NCBI GenBank assembly: GCA_947428835.1
Contig: CANENE010000014.1
Coordinates: 1-47,323, forward strand
DNA from: an uncultured bacterium
GTDB lineage: Bacteria; Cyanobacteriota; Vampirovibrionia; Gastranaerophilales; Gastranaerophilaceae
DNA length: 47,323 nucleotides
Direction of reading: 5' to 3'
Under the pieces are notes generated by a model. It was not told where the DNA came from. It saw only the letters and a list, made by a program, of their open reading frames with translations, and did no database searches. Made by a program: the position numbers and the translations under genes. Below, piece after piece: positions 1 through 7,902 of the stretch (position 1 is its first letter; the number at the start of each line of letters is the position of its first letter).

Positions 1-93
1 CTTACAAACTTTTTTGTAAAAAACGAAGAAACTATGGTACAATATGGCAATTTTTCTAAAATGTTGCGACTAAATATGCAAAGCCAAAAAAAA

Positions 94-115
94 GAGGCTT
101 TAAATTTAAAGCCTC
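94..115 (-). terminator. Intrinsic terminator of the two-repeat prepilin gene
   Basis: An 8-bp perfect stem (GAGGCTTT / AAAGCCTC) is followed on the minus strand by a run of T (the A-run at 83-93 on the plus strand). It lies just downstream of the stop codon at 138. The sequence leading into it on the minus strand (TGTGTTAGATTA-GAGGC) recurs before the terminator of the other large prepilin gene near 42336-42356. Confidence 0.8.
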
Positions 116-137
116 ATAATCTAACACAAATATTAAA

Positions 138-1745
138 CTAACTTTCTTCGCTTTCGACTTGCTTTAGCCCATCATATACACAGCGTACCGAATATGCCCA
201 GCCTCCGGTATTGCCGGCATATGTAGCTGTGGCATTTAATACATTTTGTGGATTGCCAAGGCCTAAGACATAATTTCCTTCGCCATATATATTTGCTGTG
301 TGGCAATAATCATAATCTGCTCCGGGGCAGCTGTATCTGCCGTAATAACACTGTACATTATTTCCGACAGTGCTTGCATTTGGGTTATAGGCGCAAAACT
401 GCAGGCCTTTTGAGCCCATATTGCTTGTTAAAATTGGTGTTCCTTTGAGGTCATAATTATTTATGGTAAGTGCCCATCCGTCAAGTTCTTCTTTGGTGGG
501 AAGTCTCCAGTATCCTTTATATTTCCCGTTGGGAGCCCAGCTTTCGCAGCTTATTTTCCCCGCTTTATGCTGACATGCCGCCCTGTTACAACCGCTATAA
601 GTGCTGTCTCCATTTGATCCGCCTGAACAGGCATCTGAAGTTCTGCCACCTGTCCAACAGCAATTTTGAGCACCGCATTTGCCACTTGATCCCCTGATTA
701 CTCCTTGCCCAAGTCCGGGGCCGCCTGAATCTCCTACATTGTATTTTGTGACACATACATTATGGAAACCATCGTTATATTTTTTTTCTATAAACATAAG
801 ATAAGGCGCGATTTTATCGCAATCCTCCTGACTTTGCGGACCTTTTTGTTCATCTTTTTCTTCACCTTGATTATTATCTAAATTAATATTTTCTATGATA
901 CTATCCAAAACACATCTGACTGACTGTGCATAATATTGGGGATTGCCCATTACACCAAGTTCACCATAGTTGCCATTGTTGGCCCACGTATCAAATCGTA
1001 TATAGGCTTCGCCCGAGTAATTGCCGTATGGTGTTAAATCTAATCCCCATAGAGTACAGGGGATACACCTTTTGTTTGTATCTGCATCCTTGCAGCCTCC
1101 CGTATTTCCTTGTTCACAGGTATTTATACCGGGGCTTGAATATCTGCTGCATAGCTGCAGACCTTCGCCTCCTTTTGAAACAGTAAGCTCTTGAAAATTG
1201 CTTTTCCAGCCGTTGAATTCTGCAGTTGTTGGAAGTCTCCAGTCTCCAACTTTGCTTCCTTCGGGTGCGTAATTTGCACAAGAAGCGTTTGCTGCTTTCC
1301 ATTGACAGACTGTTCTATTGCACCCTGAATAGTCTCCTTCGCCATCTGTACAGTTTGGTGAAGTAGCGCCTGTAAAACAGCAATATCCTCTTTTGTTGCT
1401 TGGACAATCTTGCCCGACCGCCACAGGCACAGTACTTTGAGACAAAGGAAGCCCGTTATCTCCCATATTATATTTCGTGACACAAATATTTTTAATTCCA
1501 TCGTTTAATGTTTTTGGAATAAAAATGGCATTAAATTTCTCGCAATCTTCCTTATTTGGTTGTCTTGTAATTATTCCAACTGTTTTATTGCTGCTATCAA
1601 AGCTTCCAACTGTAATATCGCTTGCTTTCAATTTTTTTGTGATTATTGGAGCAAAGGCGCTAATCAAAAGTGAAATTACAATGAGGCTTATAAGAAGTTC
1701 AATAAGTGAAAATGCAAGGCGCATTTTTCCGATACTTTTTTTCAT
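138..1745 (-). CDS. Prepilin-like surface protein with two Cys-rich WRLP/RCVYDG repeats
   Basis: A 535-residue protein. Residues 1-11 are a basic prepilin leader, followed by FSLIELLISLIVISLLISAF, a type IV pilin/pseudopilin N-terminal helix with Phe+1 and Glu+5. The residue before the cleavage site is Ala, where Gly is usual. After the anchor come two tandem units, at about residues 66-282 and 309-525. Each contains DC(E/D)K..., NxCVTKYN(M/V)GD, CC(F/W)TG, YSGCNR(T/A)(V/A)CQ, WRLPT and SVRCV(L/Y)D, with about ten cysteines. The WRLPT...RCV pattern resembles the DUF1566/Lcl and FISUMP domains, which have a C-type-lectin-like fold; this assignment is by eye. Expected location is outside the cytoplasmic membrane, with disulfides. 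A putative AGGAG ribosome site lies 12 nt before the ATG. The gene is paralogous to the one at 39249 and divergent from an XRE regulator gene. Ligand and role (adhesion, pilus tip or secretion) are unknown. Confidence 0.85.
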   Translation of the reverse strand: MKKSIGKMRLAFSLIELLISLIVISLLISAFAPIITKKLKASDITVGSFDSSNKTVGIITRQPNKEDCEKFNAIFIPKTLNDGIKNICVTKYNMGDNGLPLSQSTVPVAVGQDCPSNKRGYCCFTGATSPNCTDGEGDYSGCNRTVCQWKAANASCANYAPEGSKVGDWRLPTTAEFNGWKSNFQELTVSKGGEGLQLCSRYSSPGINTCEQGNTGGCKDADTNKRCIPCTLWGLDLTPYGNYSGEAYIRFDTWANNGNYGELGVMGNPQYYAQSVRCVLDSIIENINLDNNQGEEKDEQKGPQSQEDCDKIAPYLMFIEKKYNDGFHNVCVTKYNVGDSGGPGLGQGVIRGSSGKCGAQNCCWTGGRTSDACSGGSNGDSTYSGCNRAACQHKAGKISCESWAPNGKYKGYWRLPTKEELDGWALTINNYDLKGTPILTSNMGSKGLQFCAYNPNASTVGNNVQCYYGRYSCPGADYDYCHTANIYGEGNYVLGLGNPQNVLNATATYAGNTGGWAYSVRCVYDGLKQVESEES

Positions 1746-1803
1746 AAGTAATAAAATCTCCTAATGTTATTTTTGTGTAGAAAATAAAAATTATTTTAAA
1801 TAA

Positions 1804-1832
1804 ATAATATCATTTTAAAAATCATGATGCAA
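1804..1832 (-). promoter_or_regulatory. Sigma-70-type promoter of the two-repeat prepilin
   Basis: On the minus strand TTGCAT (1832-1827) and TATTAT (1809-1804) are separated by 17 bp, about 60 bp upstream of the prepilin start. The match is good but the region is AT-rich, so this is a prediction. Confidence 0.5.
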
Positions 1833-1841
1833 GTAAAAACA

Positions 1842-1870
1842 TGGATATACTGGAATTTAAACCATATAAT
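1842..1870 (+). promoter_or_regulatory. Promoter of the XRE regulator at 1926
   Basis: TGGATA (1842-1847, 4 of 6 consensus) and a perfect TATAAT (1865-1870) have a 17-bp spacer and point at the small XRE gene. The expected transcription start (about 1877) falls at the edge of the dyad at 1879-1905, which fits negative autoregulation. Confidence 0.5.
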
Positions 1871-1878
1871 TATACGTG

Positions 1879-1905
1879 ACTATTTGTCGGTAGATAACAA
1901 ATAGT
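1879..1905. promoter_or_regulatory. Dyad, candidate operator of the XRE regulator
   Basis: ACTATTTGT and ACAAATAGT form a perfect 9-bp inverted repeat around a 9-bp centre. Two further base pairs can form outside one mismatch. The dyad lies between the predicted promoter and the XRE start codon. It is AT-rich and not followed by a T-run, so an operator is more likely than a terminator. Confidence 0.5.
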
Positions 1906-1925
1906 AACCGTTTCATAATAAAATT

Positions 1926-2165
1926 ATGAAAACAAAAGTCAGGCTGAAAAGAAAAATTTTAAAGTCTTTGGGGCTTAAAATTAAAGAAATCAGGCTTCAG
2001 AAAGGGATTTCTCAAGAGAAGCTTGCTTTTCAAGTCGGAGTGGACAGAACCTATATAGGTGCAATTGAGCAGGGCACAAGAAGCCCTTCGATTTATTGCC
2101 TTTTTGTAATTGCAGAAAAATTGGGTATCCAATTAAAAGATACCCTTGATTTCACAATAGAATAA
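1926..2165 (+). CDS. Small XRE-family helix-turn-helix regulator
   Basis: 79 residues, almost entirely one HTH_3/XRE domain: IKEIRLQKGISQEKLAFQVGVDRTYIGAIEQGTRSPSIYCLFVIAEKLGI matches the five-helix Cro/C1-type fold, with recognition-helix residues around DRTYIGAIEQG. No effector domain is visible, so it is probably a simple DNA-binding repressor. No Shine-Dalgarno is seen before the ATG. The gene is divergent from the two-repeat prepilin and a dyad lies in its own 5' region, suggesting control of itself and possibly the prepilin. It ends 4 bp before the convergent metY stop codon. Confidence 0.85.
   Translation: MKTKVRLKRKILKSLGLKIKEIRLQKGISQEKLAFQVGVDRTYIGAIEQGTRSPSIYCLFVIAEKLGIQLKDTLDFTIE
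2123..2145 (-). terminator. Possible metY terminator embedded in the XRE gene
   Basis: GGGTATC / GATACCC form a 7-bp stem. Read on the minus strand, the stem is followed by AATTTTT. It sits about 25 bp past the metY stop codon, inside the 3' end of the convergent XRE gene. No other terminator is visible in the 4-bp gap between the two genes. Confidence 0.45.
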
Positions 2166-2169
2166 TTTT

Positions 2170-3429
2170 TTATTTTAATGCTTGATTAAAATCTTCAATT
2201 ATATCATCAATATTTTCAAGACCCACCGAAACCCTTACCATAGAAGGATTTATTCCGCAATCCATAAGCTGTTTGTCGGTTAATTGTCTGTGAGTAGCAC
2301 TGGCCGGATGCAAAACACAGGTTCTAATATCTGCAACGTGGACTTCTCTTGATGCAAGCTTTAGTTTATCCATAAATTTAATTGCATCGTCGCGGCTGCC
2401 ATCTATAGTGATACTCATAACGCCCGAACATCCTTTGGGCAGGTATTTTTGAGCTAAGTTGTAGTATTTATTGTCTTTTAGCCCGGGGTAATTAATTTCT
2501 TTGATTTTCGGGTTACTTTTAAAAAATCGGGCAAGCTTTAAACCGTTTGTTGAGTATCTTTCCATTCTTAAAGCGAGAGTTTCAAGCCCGAGATTTAAAA
2601 GAAAGCCACTCATTCCGCTTGGGTAGCAGCCAAAATCTCTCATTAATTGGCACCTTGCTTTAATTATAAAAGGACAATCGGGGTAATCTTTTGTGTAGAT
2701 TGTTCCATGGTAGGATTCATCAGGTTCAACAAATTCAGCAAAATTTCCTTTTGTAAAATCAAATTTGCCGCTATCTACTATAACACCTCCAACTTGAAGA
2801 GCATGGCCATCCATATATTTTGTTGTCGAATGAGTCACTATATCTGCACCATATTCAATGGGTTTGCATAATATTGGTGTCGGAAAGGTATTATCTACAA
2901 TTAAAGGAATGTTGTTTTTGTGTGCAATAGAAGCAAATTTTTCAATATCTAAAACTTGCAAGCTAGGATTAGTTAGAGTTTCACTAAAGATTGCTTTTGT
3001 GTTTGGTTTAATTGCATTTTGGATAGCATTTTCATCGCTATCAACATCAATGAAGTCAACAGTTATACCGAATTTTTTAAGCGTTATTGCAAAAAGATTG
3101 ACAGTGCCGCCATAAATAGCGCTTGTTGAAAGTATTCTATCGCCTGCGCTTGCCAAATTTAAAACAGAAATAAGATTAGCAGCCTGTCCTGATGTTGTAC
3201 ACATTGAAGCTATGCCTCCTTCGAGTTCTGCGATTTTCTTTTCAATGCAATCAACAGTAGGATTTGTAAATCTTGAATAAATATGTGCTTTTGTAGGGTC
3301 ATCAAAAACAGCCGCAATTTCTTCCGTTGAATCAAATCTAAAGGTTGTGCTTTGGTATATCGGCATGACACTTGCATTATATTTATCTTTGCTAAAGCCG
3401 CTGTGCAGGCATATGGTTTCATCTTTCAT
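2170..3429 (-). CDS. metY: O-acetylhomoserine aminocarboxypropyltransferase (homocysteine synthase)
   Basis: 419 residues, the usual length of the Cys/Met-metabolism PLP family. It converts O-acetyl-L-homoserine and sulfide to homocysteine in the cytoplasm, the direct-sulfhydrylation route to methionine. The Schiff-base lysine is K204 in HSTTKYMDGHA. YSRFTNPT near the N-terminus and a DNTFPTP segment (DNTF(P/A)TP family motif) are also present. The long insertion with FVEPDESYHG is typical of the MetY rather than the MetB/MetC branch. A strong GGAG ribosome site precedes the ATG. Methionine gamma-lyase is the main alternative. Homoserine for this pathway can come from hom at 22046. Confidence 0.85.
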   Translation of the reverse strand: MKDETICLHSGFSKDKYNASVMPIYQSTTFRFDSTEEIAAVFDDPTKAHIYSRFTNPTVDCIEKKIAELEGGIASMCTTSGQAANLISVLNLASAGDRILSTSAIYGGTVNLFAITLKKFGITVDFIDVDSDENAIQNAIKPNTKAIFSETLTNPSLQVLDIEKFASIAHKNNIPLIVDNTFPTPILCKPIEYGADIVTHSTTKYMDGHALQVGGVIVDSGKFDFTKGNFAEFVEPDESYHGTIYTKDYPDCPFIIKARCQLMRDFGCYPSGMSGFLLNLGLETLALRMERYSTNGLKLARFFKSNPKIKEINYPGLKDNKYYNLAQKYLPKGCSGVMSITIDGSRDDAIKFMDKLKLASREVHVADIRTCVLHPASATHRQLTDKQLMDCGINPSMVRVSVGLENIDDIIEDFNQALK

Positions 3430-3455
3430 CTTGCTTTCCTTCTCCTTTTTTACAA

Positions 3456-3461
3456 ATTATA
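3456..3461 (-). promoter_or_regulatory. Extended -10 element upstream of metY
   Basis: On the minus strand TGGTATAAT is an extended -10 (TGnTATAAT). It lies about 27-32 bp before the metY ATG, with no convincing -35 box. Confidence 0.45.
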
Positions 3462-3537
3462 CCATTTTTTGTTTGTTTATATTAATATAGTTATGTATTT
3501 TAAAAATTATCGGCTATTAGTATAAAAGGAGAGCTCA

Positions 3538-4239
3538 ATGAGTAAAATTCAATTAACTTCTGAAATTGAAGAAAAATGTTGTGTGGCTCGCGGCGTAAAA
3601 GGAAGTCCTGCGCCAATTCCACAAGAAGGTCTTTGGACAAAATGCAAAGAAATTAAAGATATTAACGGGTTAACCCATGGCTGCGGATGTTGTGCACCTC
3701 AGCAAGGTACCTGTAAATTAACATTAAACGTAAAAGAAGGTGTTATTCAAGAAGCTCTTGTTGAAACAATCGGATGCTCAGGTATGACACACTCTGCTGC
3801 AATGGCAGGTGAGATACTTCCCGGAAAAACTATTCTTGAAGCATTAAATACAGACCTTGTTTGTGATGCGATTAATGTTGCAATGAGAGAATTATTCTTG
3901 CAAATTGTATACGGAAGAACCCAAACAGCATTTTCTGAAAACGGGCTTCCTGTAGGTGCCGGCCTTGAAGACCTTGGAAAAGGCTTATGTTCAATGGTAG
4001 GAACAATCCATTCTACTAAACAAAAAGGTGTAAGATACCTTTCTTTGACAGAAGGTTATATCTTAGAACTCGGTTTGGATAAACACGATGAAGTAATCGG
4101 GTATAAATTTGTTAACCTTGGAAAAGTTATGGATGCAATTAAAGCAGGGGTTGACGCCAAAGAGGCTTATGAAAAAAATATAGGCACATACGGCAGATAC
4201 GCTGATGCCGTTAAATACATTGACCCTAGAAAACAATAG
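3538..4239 (+). CDS. NifU/IscU-like iron-sulfur scaffold protein
   Basis: 233 residues. Conserved cysteines occur in EEKCCVARG, THGCGCCAPQQGTCKL and ETIGCSGMTHSAA, and MAGEILPGKTILEAL matches the IscU/NifU_N scaffold fold. It is longer than a canonical IscU (about 130 residues) because of an added C-terminal part. This long variant is usually found directly before a GGGtGRT protein gene, as here (40 bp gap). AAAGGAG lies just upstream of the ATG. Likely role: assembly or transfer of an Fe-S cluster for a dedicated partner; the target is not known from this window. Confidence 0.8.
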   Translation: MSKIQLTSEIEEKCCVARGVKGSPAPIPQEGLWTKCKEIKDINGLTHGCGCCAPQQGTCKLTLNVKEGVIQEALVETIGCSGMTHSAAMAGEILPGKTILEALNTDLVCDAINVAMRELFLQIVYGRTQTAFSENGLPVGAGLEDLGKGLCSMVGTIHSTKQKGVRYLSLTEGYILELGLDKHDEVIGYKFVNLGKVMDAIKAGVDAKEAYEKNIGTYGRYADAVKYIDPRKQ

Positions 4240-4279
4240 GCATAGGTTAGTTAGAATTTTAATATAAGGAAAATATAAT

Positions 4280-5281
4280 ATGGCAAAATTTGAAGGACAA
4301 GATAGACGTAAAAGCACTTTAGACAAAGTTCTTAAAGAATACGGTTTTTCTTCACTTGATGAAGCTAACGAATTATGTCTATCTAAAGGAATAAACGTAG
4401 ATGAAATAGTTAAAGGTATTCAGCCGATTGCTTTTGATAATGCAAGTTGGGCTTATACCTTAGGCTGCGCTATTGCTCTTAAAAAAGGTATTACAAATGC
4501 AGCAGACGCTGCTGAAGTTTTAGGTATCGGCTTACAAGCTTTTGCAGTACCCGGGTCTGTCGGCGATACCAGAAAAGTTGGTATCGGGCATGGTAATTTA
4601 GGTGCAATGCTATTAAGAGAAGAAACAAAATGTTTCTGCTTTTTAGCAGGTCACGAATCATTTGCTGCTGCAGAAGGTGCAATTGGTATTGCAAGAAATG
4701 CAAACAAAGTCAGAAAAGAACCTTTAAGAGTAATCTTGAATGGTCTTGGAAAAGACGCTGCGCACGTTATATCCAGGATAAACGGTTTTACATCTGTTGA
4801 GACTGAATACAACTACAAAACAGGCGAATTAAAAATCACAAAAGAAACAGCATTTTCTGACGGCGAAAGAGCTAAAGTAAGATGTTACGGCGCTGATGAT
4901 GTATCAGAAGGCGTTGCAATTATGATTAAAGAAGGCGTTGATGTATCCATTACGGGTAATTCAACTAACCCAACTCGTTTCCAACACCCTGTTGCAGGTA
5001 CTTATAAAAAATGGGCAATTGAAAACGGAAGAAAATACTTTTCAGTTGCTTCAGGCGGCGGCACAGGCCGTACACTTCACCCTGACAACGTTGCAGCAGG
5101 TCCTGCCAGCTACGGTATGACAGATACTATGGGTCGTATGCACTCTGATGCTCAATTTGCAGGTTCTTCATCTGTTCCTGCTCACGTTGAGATGATGGGT
5201 GTAATCGGCATGGGAAATAATCCGATGGTTGGTGCTACAGTTGCTGTTGCAGTTGCGATTCAAAATGCAATGACAAAGTAG
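4280..5281 (+). CDS. GGGtGRT family protein
   Basis: 333 residues. The family signature ASGGGTGRTLHPDNVAAGP is present near the C-terminus, followed by SYGMTDTMGRMHSDAQFAGSSSVPAHVEMMGVIGMGNNPMVGAT. The protein is soluble with no signal peptide. The family's biochemical role is not established, but it is almost always paired with the long IscU-like scaffold, which precedes it here, so an Fe-S-related function is the best inference. A strong terminator follows, so the two genes form a closed operon. Confidence 0.85.
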   Translation: MAKFEGQDRRKSTLDKVLKEYGFSSLDEANELCLSKGINVDEIVKGIQPIAFDNASWAYTLGCAIALKKGITNAADAAEVLGIGLQAFAVPGSVGDTRKVGIGHGNLGAMLLREETKCFCFLAGHESFAAAEGAIGIARNANKVRKEPLRVILNGLGKDAAHVISRINGFTSVETEYNYKTGELKITKETAFSDGERAKVRCYGADDVSEGVAIMIKEGVDVSITGNSTNPTRFQHPVAGTYKKWAIENGRKYFSVASGGGTGRTLHPDNVAAGPASYGMTDTMGRMHSDAQFAGSSSVPAHVEMMGVIGMGNNPMVGATVAVAVAIQNAMTK

Positions 5282-5305
5282 AAGTTGCAGCTAACTAAAA
5301 TATTT

Positions 5306-5348
5306 AAAAGTCCATCTGTTAAGTTATCTTATAAGATGGACTTTTTTT
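5306..5348 (+). terminator. Intrinsic terminator after the GGGtGRT gene
   Basis: A 12-bp stem (AAAAGTCCATCT at 5306-5317 and AGATGGACTTTT at 5334-5345) runs into T7. It closes the scaffold-GGGtGRT operon. Confidence 0.9.
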
Positions 5349-5395
5349 GACTATGTTATGTATAATAATAGTTGATACAAAAAGGAGAAAATTAT

Positions 5396-5821
5396 ATGTG
5401 GCAGTTGTGGGTTTGTGTTGGAGTTTTATTTTTAATATTAGAAATTTTTACTCCATCTATGTTCTTTTTAAATTTTTCAATAGCCGCCCTTTTGGTTGCT
5501 GCTATGTCTTGTTATATACATAGTACAACAATTTTAGTTTTGATTTTTTGTGCTTTGTCGCTGTTATTTATTTTTACTTTAAGACCAATGTTAATTAAAC
5601 TCACAAGTAATTCTAAAAAGCATCAGACAGGAATTAATTCAAAATATATCGGGATGAAAGCAAAAGCAATCGAAGCGATTGATAAAGATAAAGGTACAAT
5701 TTCAATTTATGATGAAAGATGGCAGGCAAGAAACATGGAAGATTTTGAAATCCCTGTTGGTTCTCTTGTTGAAATTGTATCAAACGATAGTTTAGTAATG
5801 AATGTTAGAAAAATAGATTAA
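5396..5821 (+). CDS. NfeD-like membrane protein
   Basis: 141 residues from the ATG at 5396, chosen because AAAGGAG (5381-5387) sits 8 nt upstream; the TTG at 5372 has none. Two or three hydrophobic helices (WQLWVCVGVLFLILEIFTPSMFFL and the following segments) occupy residues 1-70. A soluble beta-rich C-terminal OB-like NfeD domain (IGMKAKAIEAIDKDKGTISIYDERWQAR...) follows. NfeD proteins partner with stomatin-family SPFH proteins, and the next gene encodes one 21 bp downstream. The role is probably membrane-microdomain organisation or quality control. The ClpP-like protease part of long NfeD proteins is absent, so this is the short NfeD1b type. Confidence 0.85.
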   Translation: MWQLWVCVGVLFLILEIFTPSMFFLNFSIAALLVAAMSCYIHSTTILVLIFCALSLLFIFTLRPMLIKLTSNSKKHQTGINSKYIGMKAKAIEAIDKDKGTISIYDERWQARNMEDFEIPVGSLVEIVSNDSLVMNVRKID

Positions 5822-5842
5822 TGTAAAAGAAAGGGGAGGCAA

Positions 5843-6811
5843 ATGCCGGTATTTTTAGTATTATTGCTTGTATTGATTATTCTTTTTGTTGTAAAAGGGG
5901 TAATAATTGTTCAACAGGCAGAAGTTGTAATTATTGAGTGCCTTGGAAAATATTCAAGAACTCTTGAATCAGGATTTAACTTTATAGTTCCGATTATTGA
6001 AGCTCCAAGAGGAGTTAATTGGAAAGTGACTCAAAAAGGGTTAGATGGAAGAAGCTATTCTTATATCAAAGAAAAGACTAAAATCGACCTTAGAGAATCT
6101 GTCTATGATTTTCCGCGTCAAACGGTTATTACAAAAGATAATGTTTCAATTTCAATCAATGCGCTTTTGTATTTCCAAATAGTTGATCCAAAGTCTGCCG
6201 TTTATGAAATTCAAAATCTTCCTGAAGCTATTGAAAAATTAACCCAAACAACACTAAGAAACTTGGTTGGTCAATTAGATTTAGATGAAACTTTGGTATC
6301 TCGTGACAAAATCAATGTTGAACTTCGCTCAATACTTGATGAAGCAACAAATAAATGGGGCGTAAAGGTAAATAGAGTCGAGCTTCAAGATATTATTCCT
6401 CCTGTTGATATTCAAACGGCTATGGAAAAACAAATGAAAGCAGAGCGCGACCGCCGTGCTGCAATTCTTGAAGCGGAAGGGCTTAAAAAATCTGCAATCC
6501 TGCAAGCAGAAGGTGAAAGAGAAGCTGCAGTTAATCAGGCAGAAGGTACAAAACAGGCAGAAATTCTCAAAGCCGAAGGCTATGCTAAAGCTCGTTTGAT
6601 TGAAGCGGAAGCTGAAAAAGAAGCAATCAAAAGAATAACGGAAGCATTCAATGGTCAAAGCGACCCTGCAAAATATTTAATTGCAATGAAATATCTTGAA
6701 TCACTGGGCGATATTGCAGAAGGTCAAAACAATAAAGTCGTTTATATGCCATACGAAGCAACAGGAATATTGTCTTCAATCGATGGAATAAAGCAAATTC
6801 TGACAAAATAG
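5843..6811 (+). CDS. SPFH/band-7 protein, stomatin/paraslipin family (QmcA-like)
   Basis: 322 residues. It has an N-terminal transmembrane segment (residues 1-20), then the SPFH domain (VIIVQQAEVVIIECLGKYSRTLESGFNFIVPII). A long Glu/Ala/Lys coiled coil at about 195-260 follows (LEAEGLKKSAILQAEGEREAA...), then a short C-terminal tail. The protein is expected to oligomerise on the inner face of the membrane with its NfeD partner. The ribosome site AAGGGGAGG is very strong. Paraslipin is the closest subgroup by eye; HflC/HflK are less likely because no paired gene is present. Confidence 0.9.
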   Translation: MPVFLVLLLVLIILFVVKGVIIVQQAEVVIIECLGKYSRTLESGFNFIVPIIEAPRGVNWKVTQKGLDGRSYSYIKEKTKIDLRESVYDFPRQTVITKDNVSISINALLYFQIVDPKSAVYEIQNLPEAIEKLTQTTLRNLVGQLDLDETLVSRDKINVELRSILDEATNKWGVKVNRVELQDIIPPVDIQTAMEKQMKAERDRRAAILEAEGLKKSAILQAEGEREAAVNQAEGTKQAEILKAEGYAKARLIEAEAEKEAIKRITEAFNGQSDPAKYLIAMKYLESLGDIAEGQNNKVVYMPYEATGILSSIDGIKQILTK

Positions 6812-6830
6812 AATGAAAAGCTTTAAATAT

Positions 6831-6868
6831 AAAACTGTTAAGAATTTTTTATCTTAACGGTTTTTGTA
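6831..6868 (+). terminator. Intrinsic terminator after the NfeD-stomatin operon
   Basis: AAAACTGTTAAGA (6831-6843) pairs with TCTTAACGGTTTT (6852-6864, one G-T pair) and ends in a T-run. Confidence 0.85.
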
Positions 6869-6946
6869 ATTTATAAATATAAAGCAAATATTTATTTGTT
6901 TTAGTTTTGTATTGTTAAGCTTTAAAATTTTCTGAAAGAAATTAAT

Positions 6947-7897
6947 ATGAAAATAACATCACTTGTGGGTAATTATATATTTGATAAATTTGGATTGATG
7001 ACAAAAAAGACTATAGCAAGAAAAAGCAGCCAAATTGGAGACGAAGTAGTTAAAATTGTGGGCCAAAAGCATACACTTGAACCTTATGAGATGCAGTCAA
7101 TTTTAAATGGAATTTTAGGTAAGCACGGAGATGCAGTTGATTTAGTTACAGACAAGGCTAAAACTGTTGAGCAATTAGTAAAAAGAGCAAATATGCCTCA
7201 AGGACAGGCGGCAATGTTTTATGACTGTTCAAAAAGTTTGGTTTTGCCCTCAAATAACAGTGATGGAATTTTATTAAATTTGCGTCTTGATAAAATGCAA
7301 GATGAGGAGCTTGTGAACGTAGCATCGCATGAATGCAGACATGCGCTGTCTTTTGCTTTTTCTTTTGGTAAAAAGCTGAATAAAATACTTATGCAAGTAC
7401 CATTCTGTAAAAATAAACTGCAGCAGTTAAGTGACAAATGGTCCCCTTTGGCTAATGAAAAAAATATACTTTGCCAACAATTTATTATAAGCAAATCTAA
7501 AGTTCCAACAGAATATGGACTGACGGATTTGGCAAATACTAAAGAAGCTTTTATTGAAAAATATGCAAAAGGTGATATTGCAAAATTCCGTAATGATATT
7601 AAAGTCGGGCTGAATCGTATAGGATTTTTTGCGCCTGCAAATTATAAACAAAATACGATAATTGCCGATGCAGTCCAAGGTGCTTTAAAAGAAGAAACAG
7701 AAGCATACAAAATCGGAGCGCAAGCCGAAAGAGCTTTTTATAAAGCTCAAGAAATTGATACAAAAGGTCGTGCAACCGTATCTGATATAAGATTTCGTTT
7801 TTATGACGAATATGTTAAGGTTTTGAAAAAAGAAGAGAAAGCAAATTTCATTAAATGGATAAAATCAAAATTCAACTTTAATAAACACTTGCAATAA
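6947..7897 (+). CDS. Lineage-specific protein with a HECRH (HExxH) zinc-protease-like motif
   Basis: 316 residues, family not recognised. LVNVASHECRHALSFAFS places a perfect HExxH motif at residues 128-132 in a helix-compatible context, after a beta-strand-like ILLNLRLD. This is the layout of zincin metallopeptidases. A candidate third ligand lies in the downstream acidic helix (EETEAYKIGAQAERAFYKAQE). The first 35 residues are short and basic (MKITSLVGNYIFDKFGLMTKK), with no classical signal peptide. The gene stands alone after a terminator, with a weak ribosome site. Substrate and location are unknown, and peptidase activity is inference from the motif only. Confidence 0.6.
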   Translation: MKITSLVGNYIFDKFGLMTKKTIARKSSQIGDEVVKIVGQKHTLEPYEMQSILNGILGKHGDAVDLVTDKAKTVEQLVKRANMPQGQAAMFYDCSKSLVLPSNNSDGILLNLRLDKMQDEELVNVASHECRHALSFAFSFGKKLNKILMQVPFCKNKLQQLSDKWSPLANEKNILCQQFIISKSKVPTEYGLTDLANTKEAFIEKYAKGDIAKFRNDIKVGLNRIGFFAPANYKQNTIIADAVQGALKEETEAYKIGAQAERAFYKAQEIDTKGRATVSDIRFRFYDEYVKVLKKEEKANFIKWIKSKFNFNKHLQ

Positions 7898-7902
7898 ATA
7901 AT

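Noticed and set aside
1-93. Gene or RNA at the window start
   Set aside because: Only a weak TTACAAA/TTTGTAA dyad and a promoter-like TGGTACAAT are present; nothing supports a feature.
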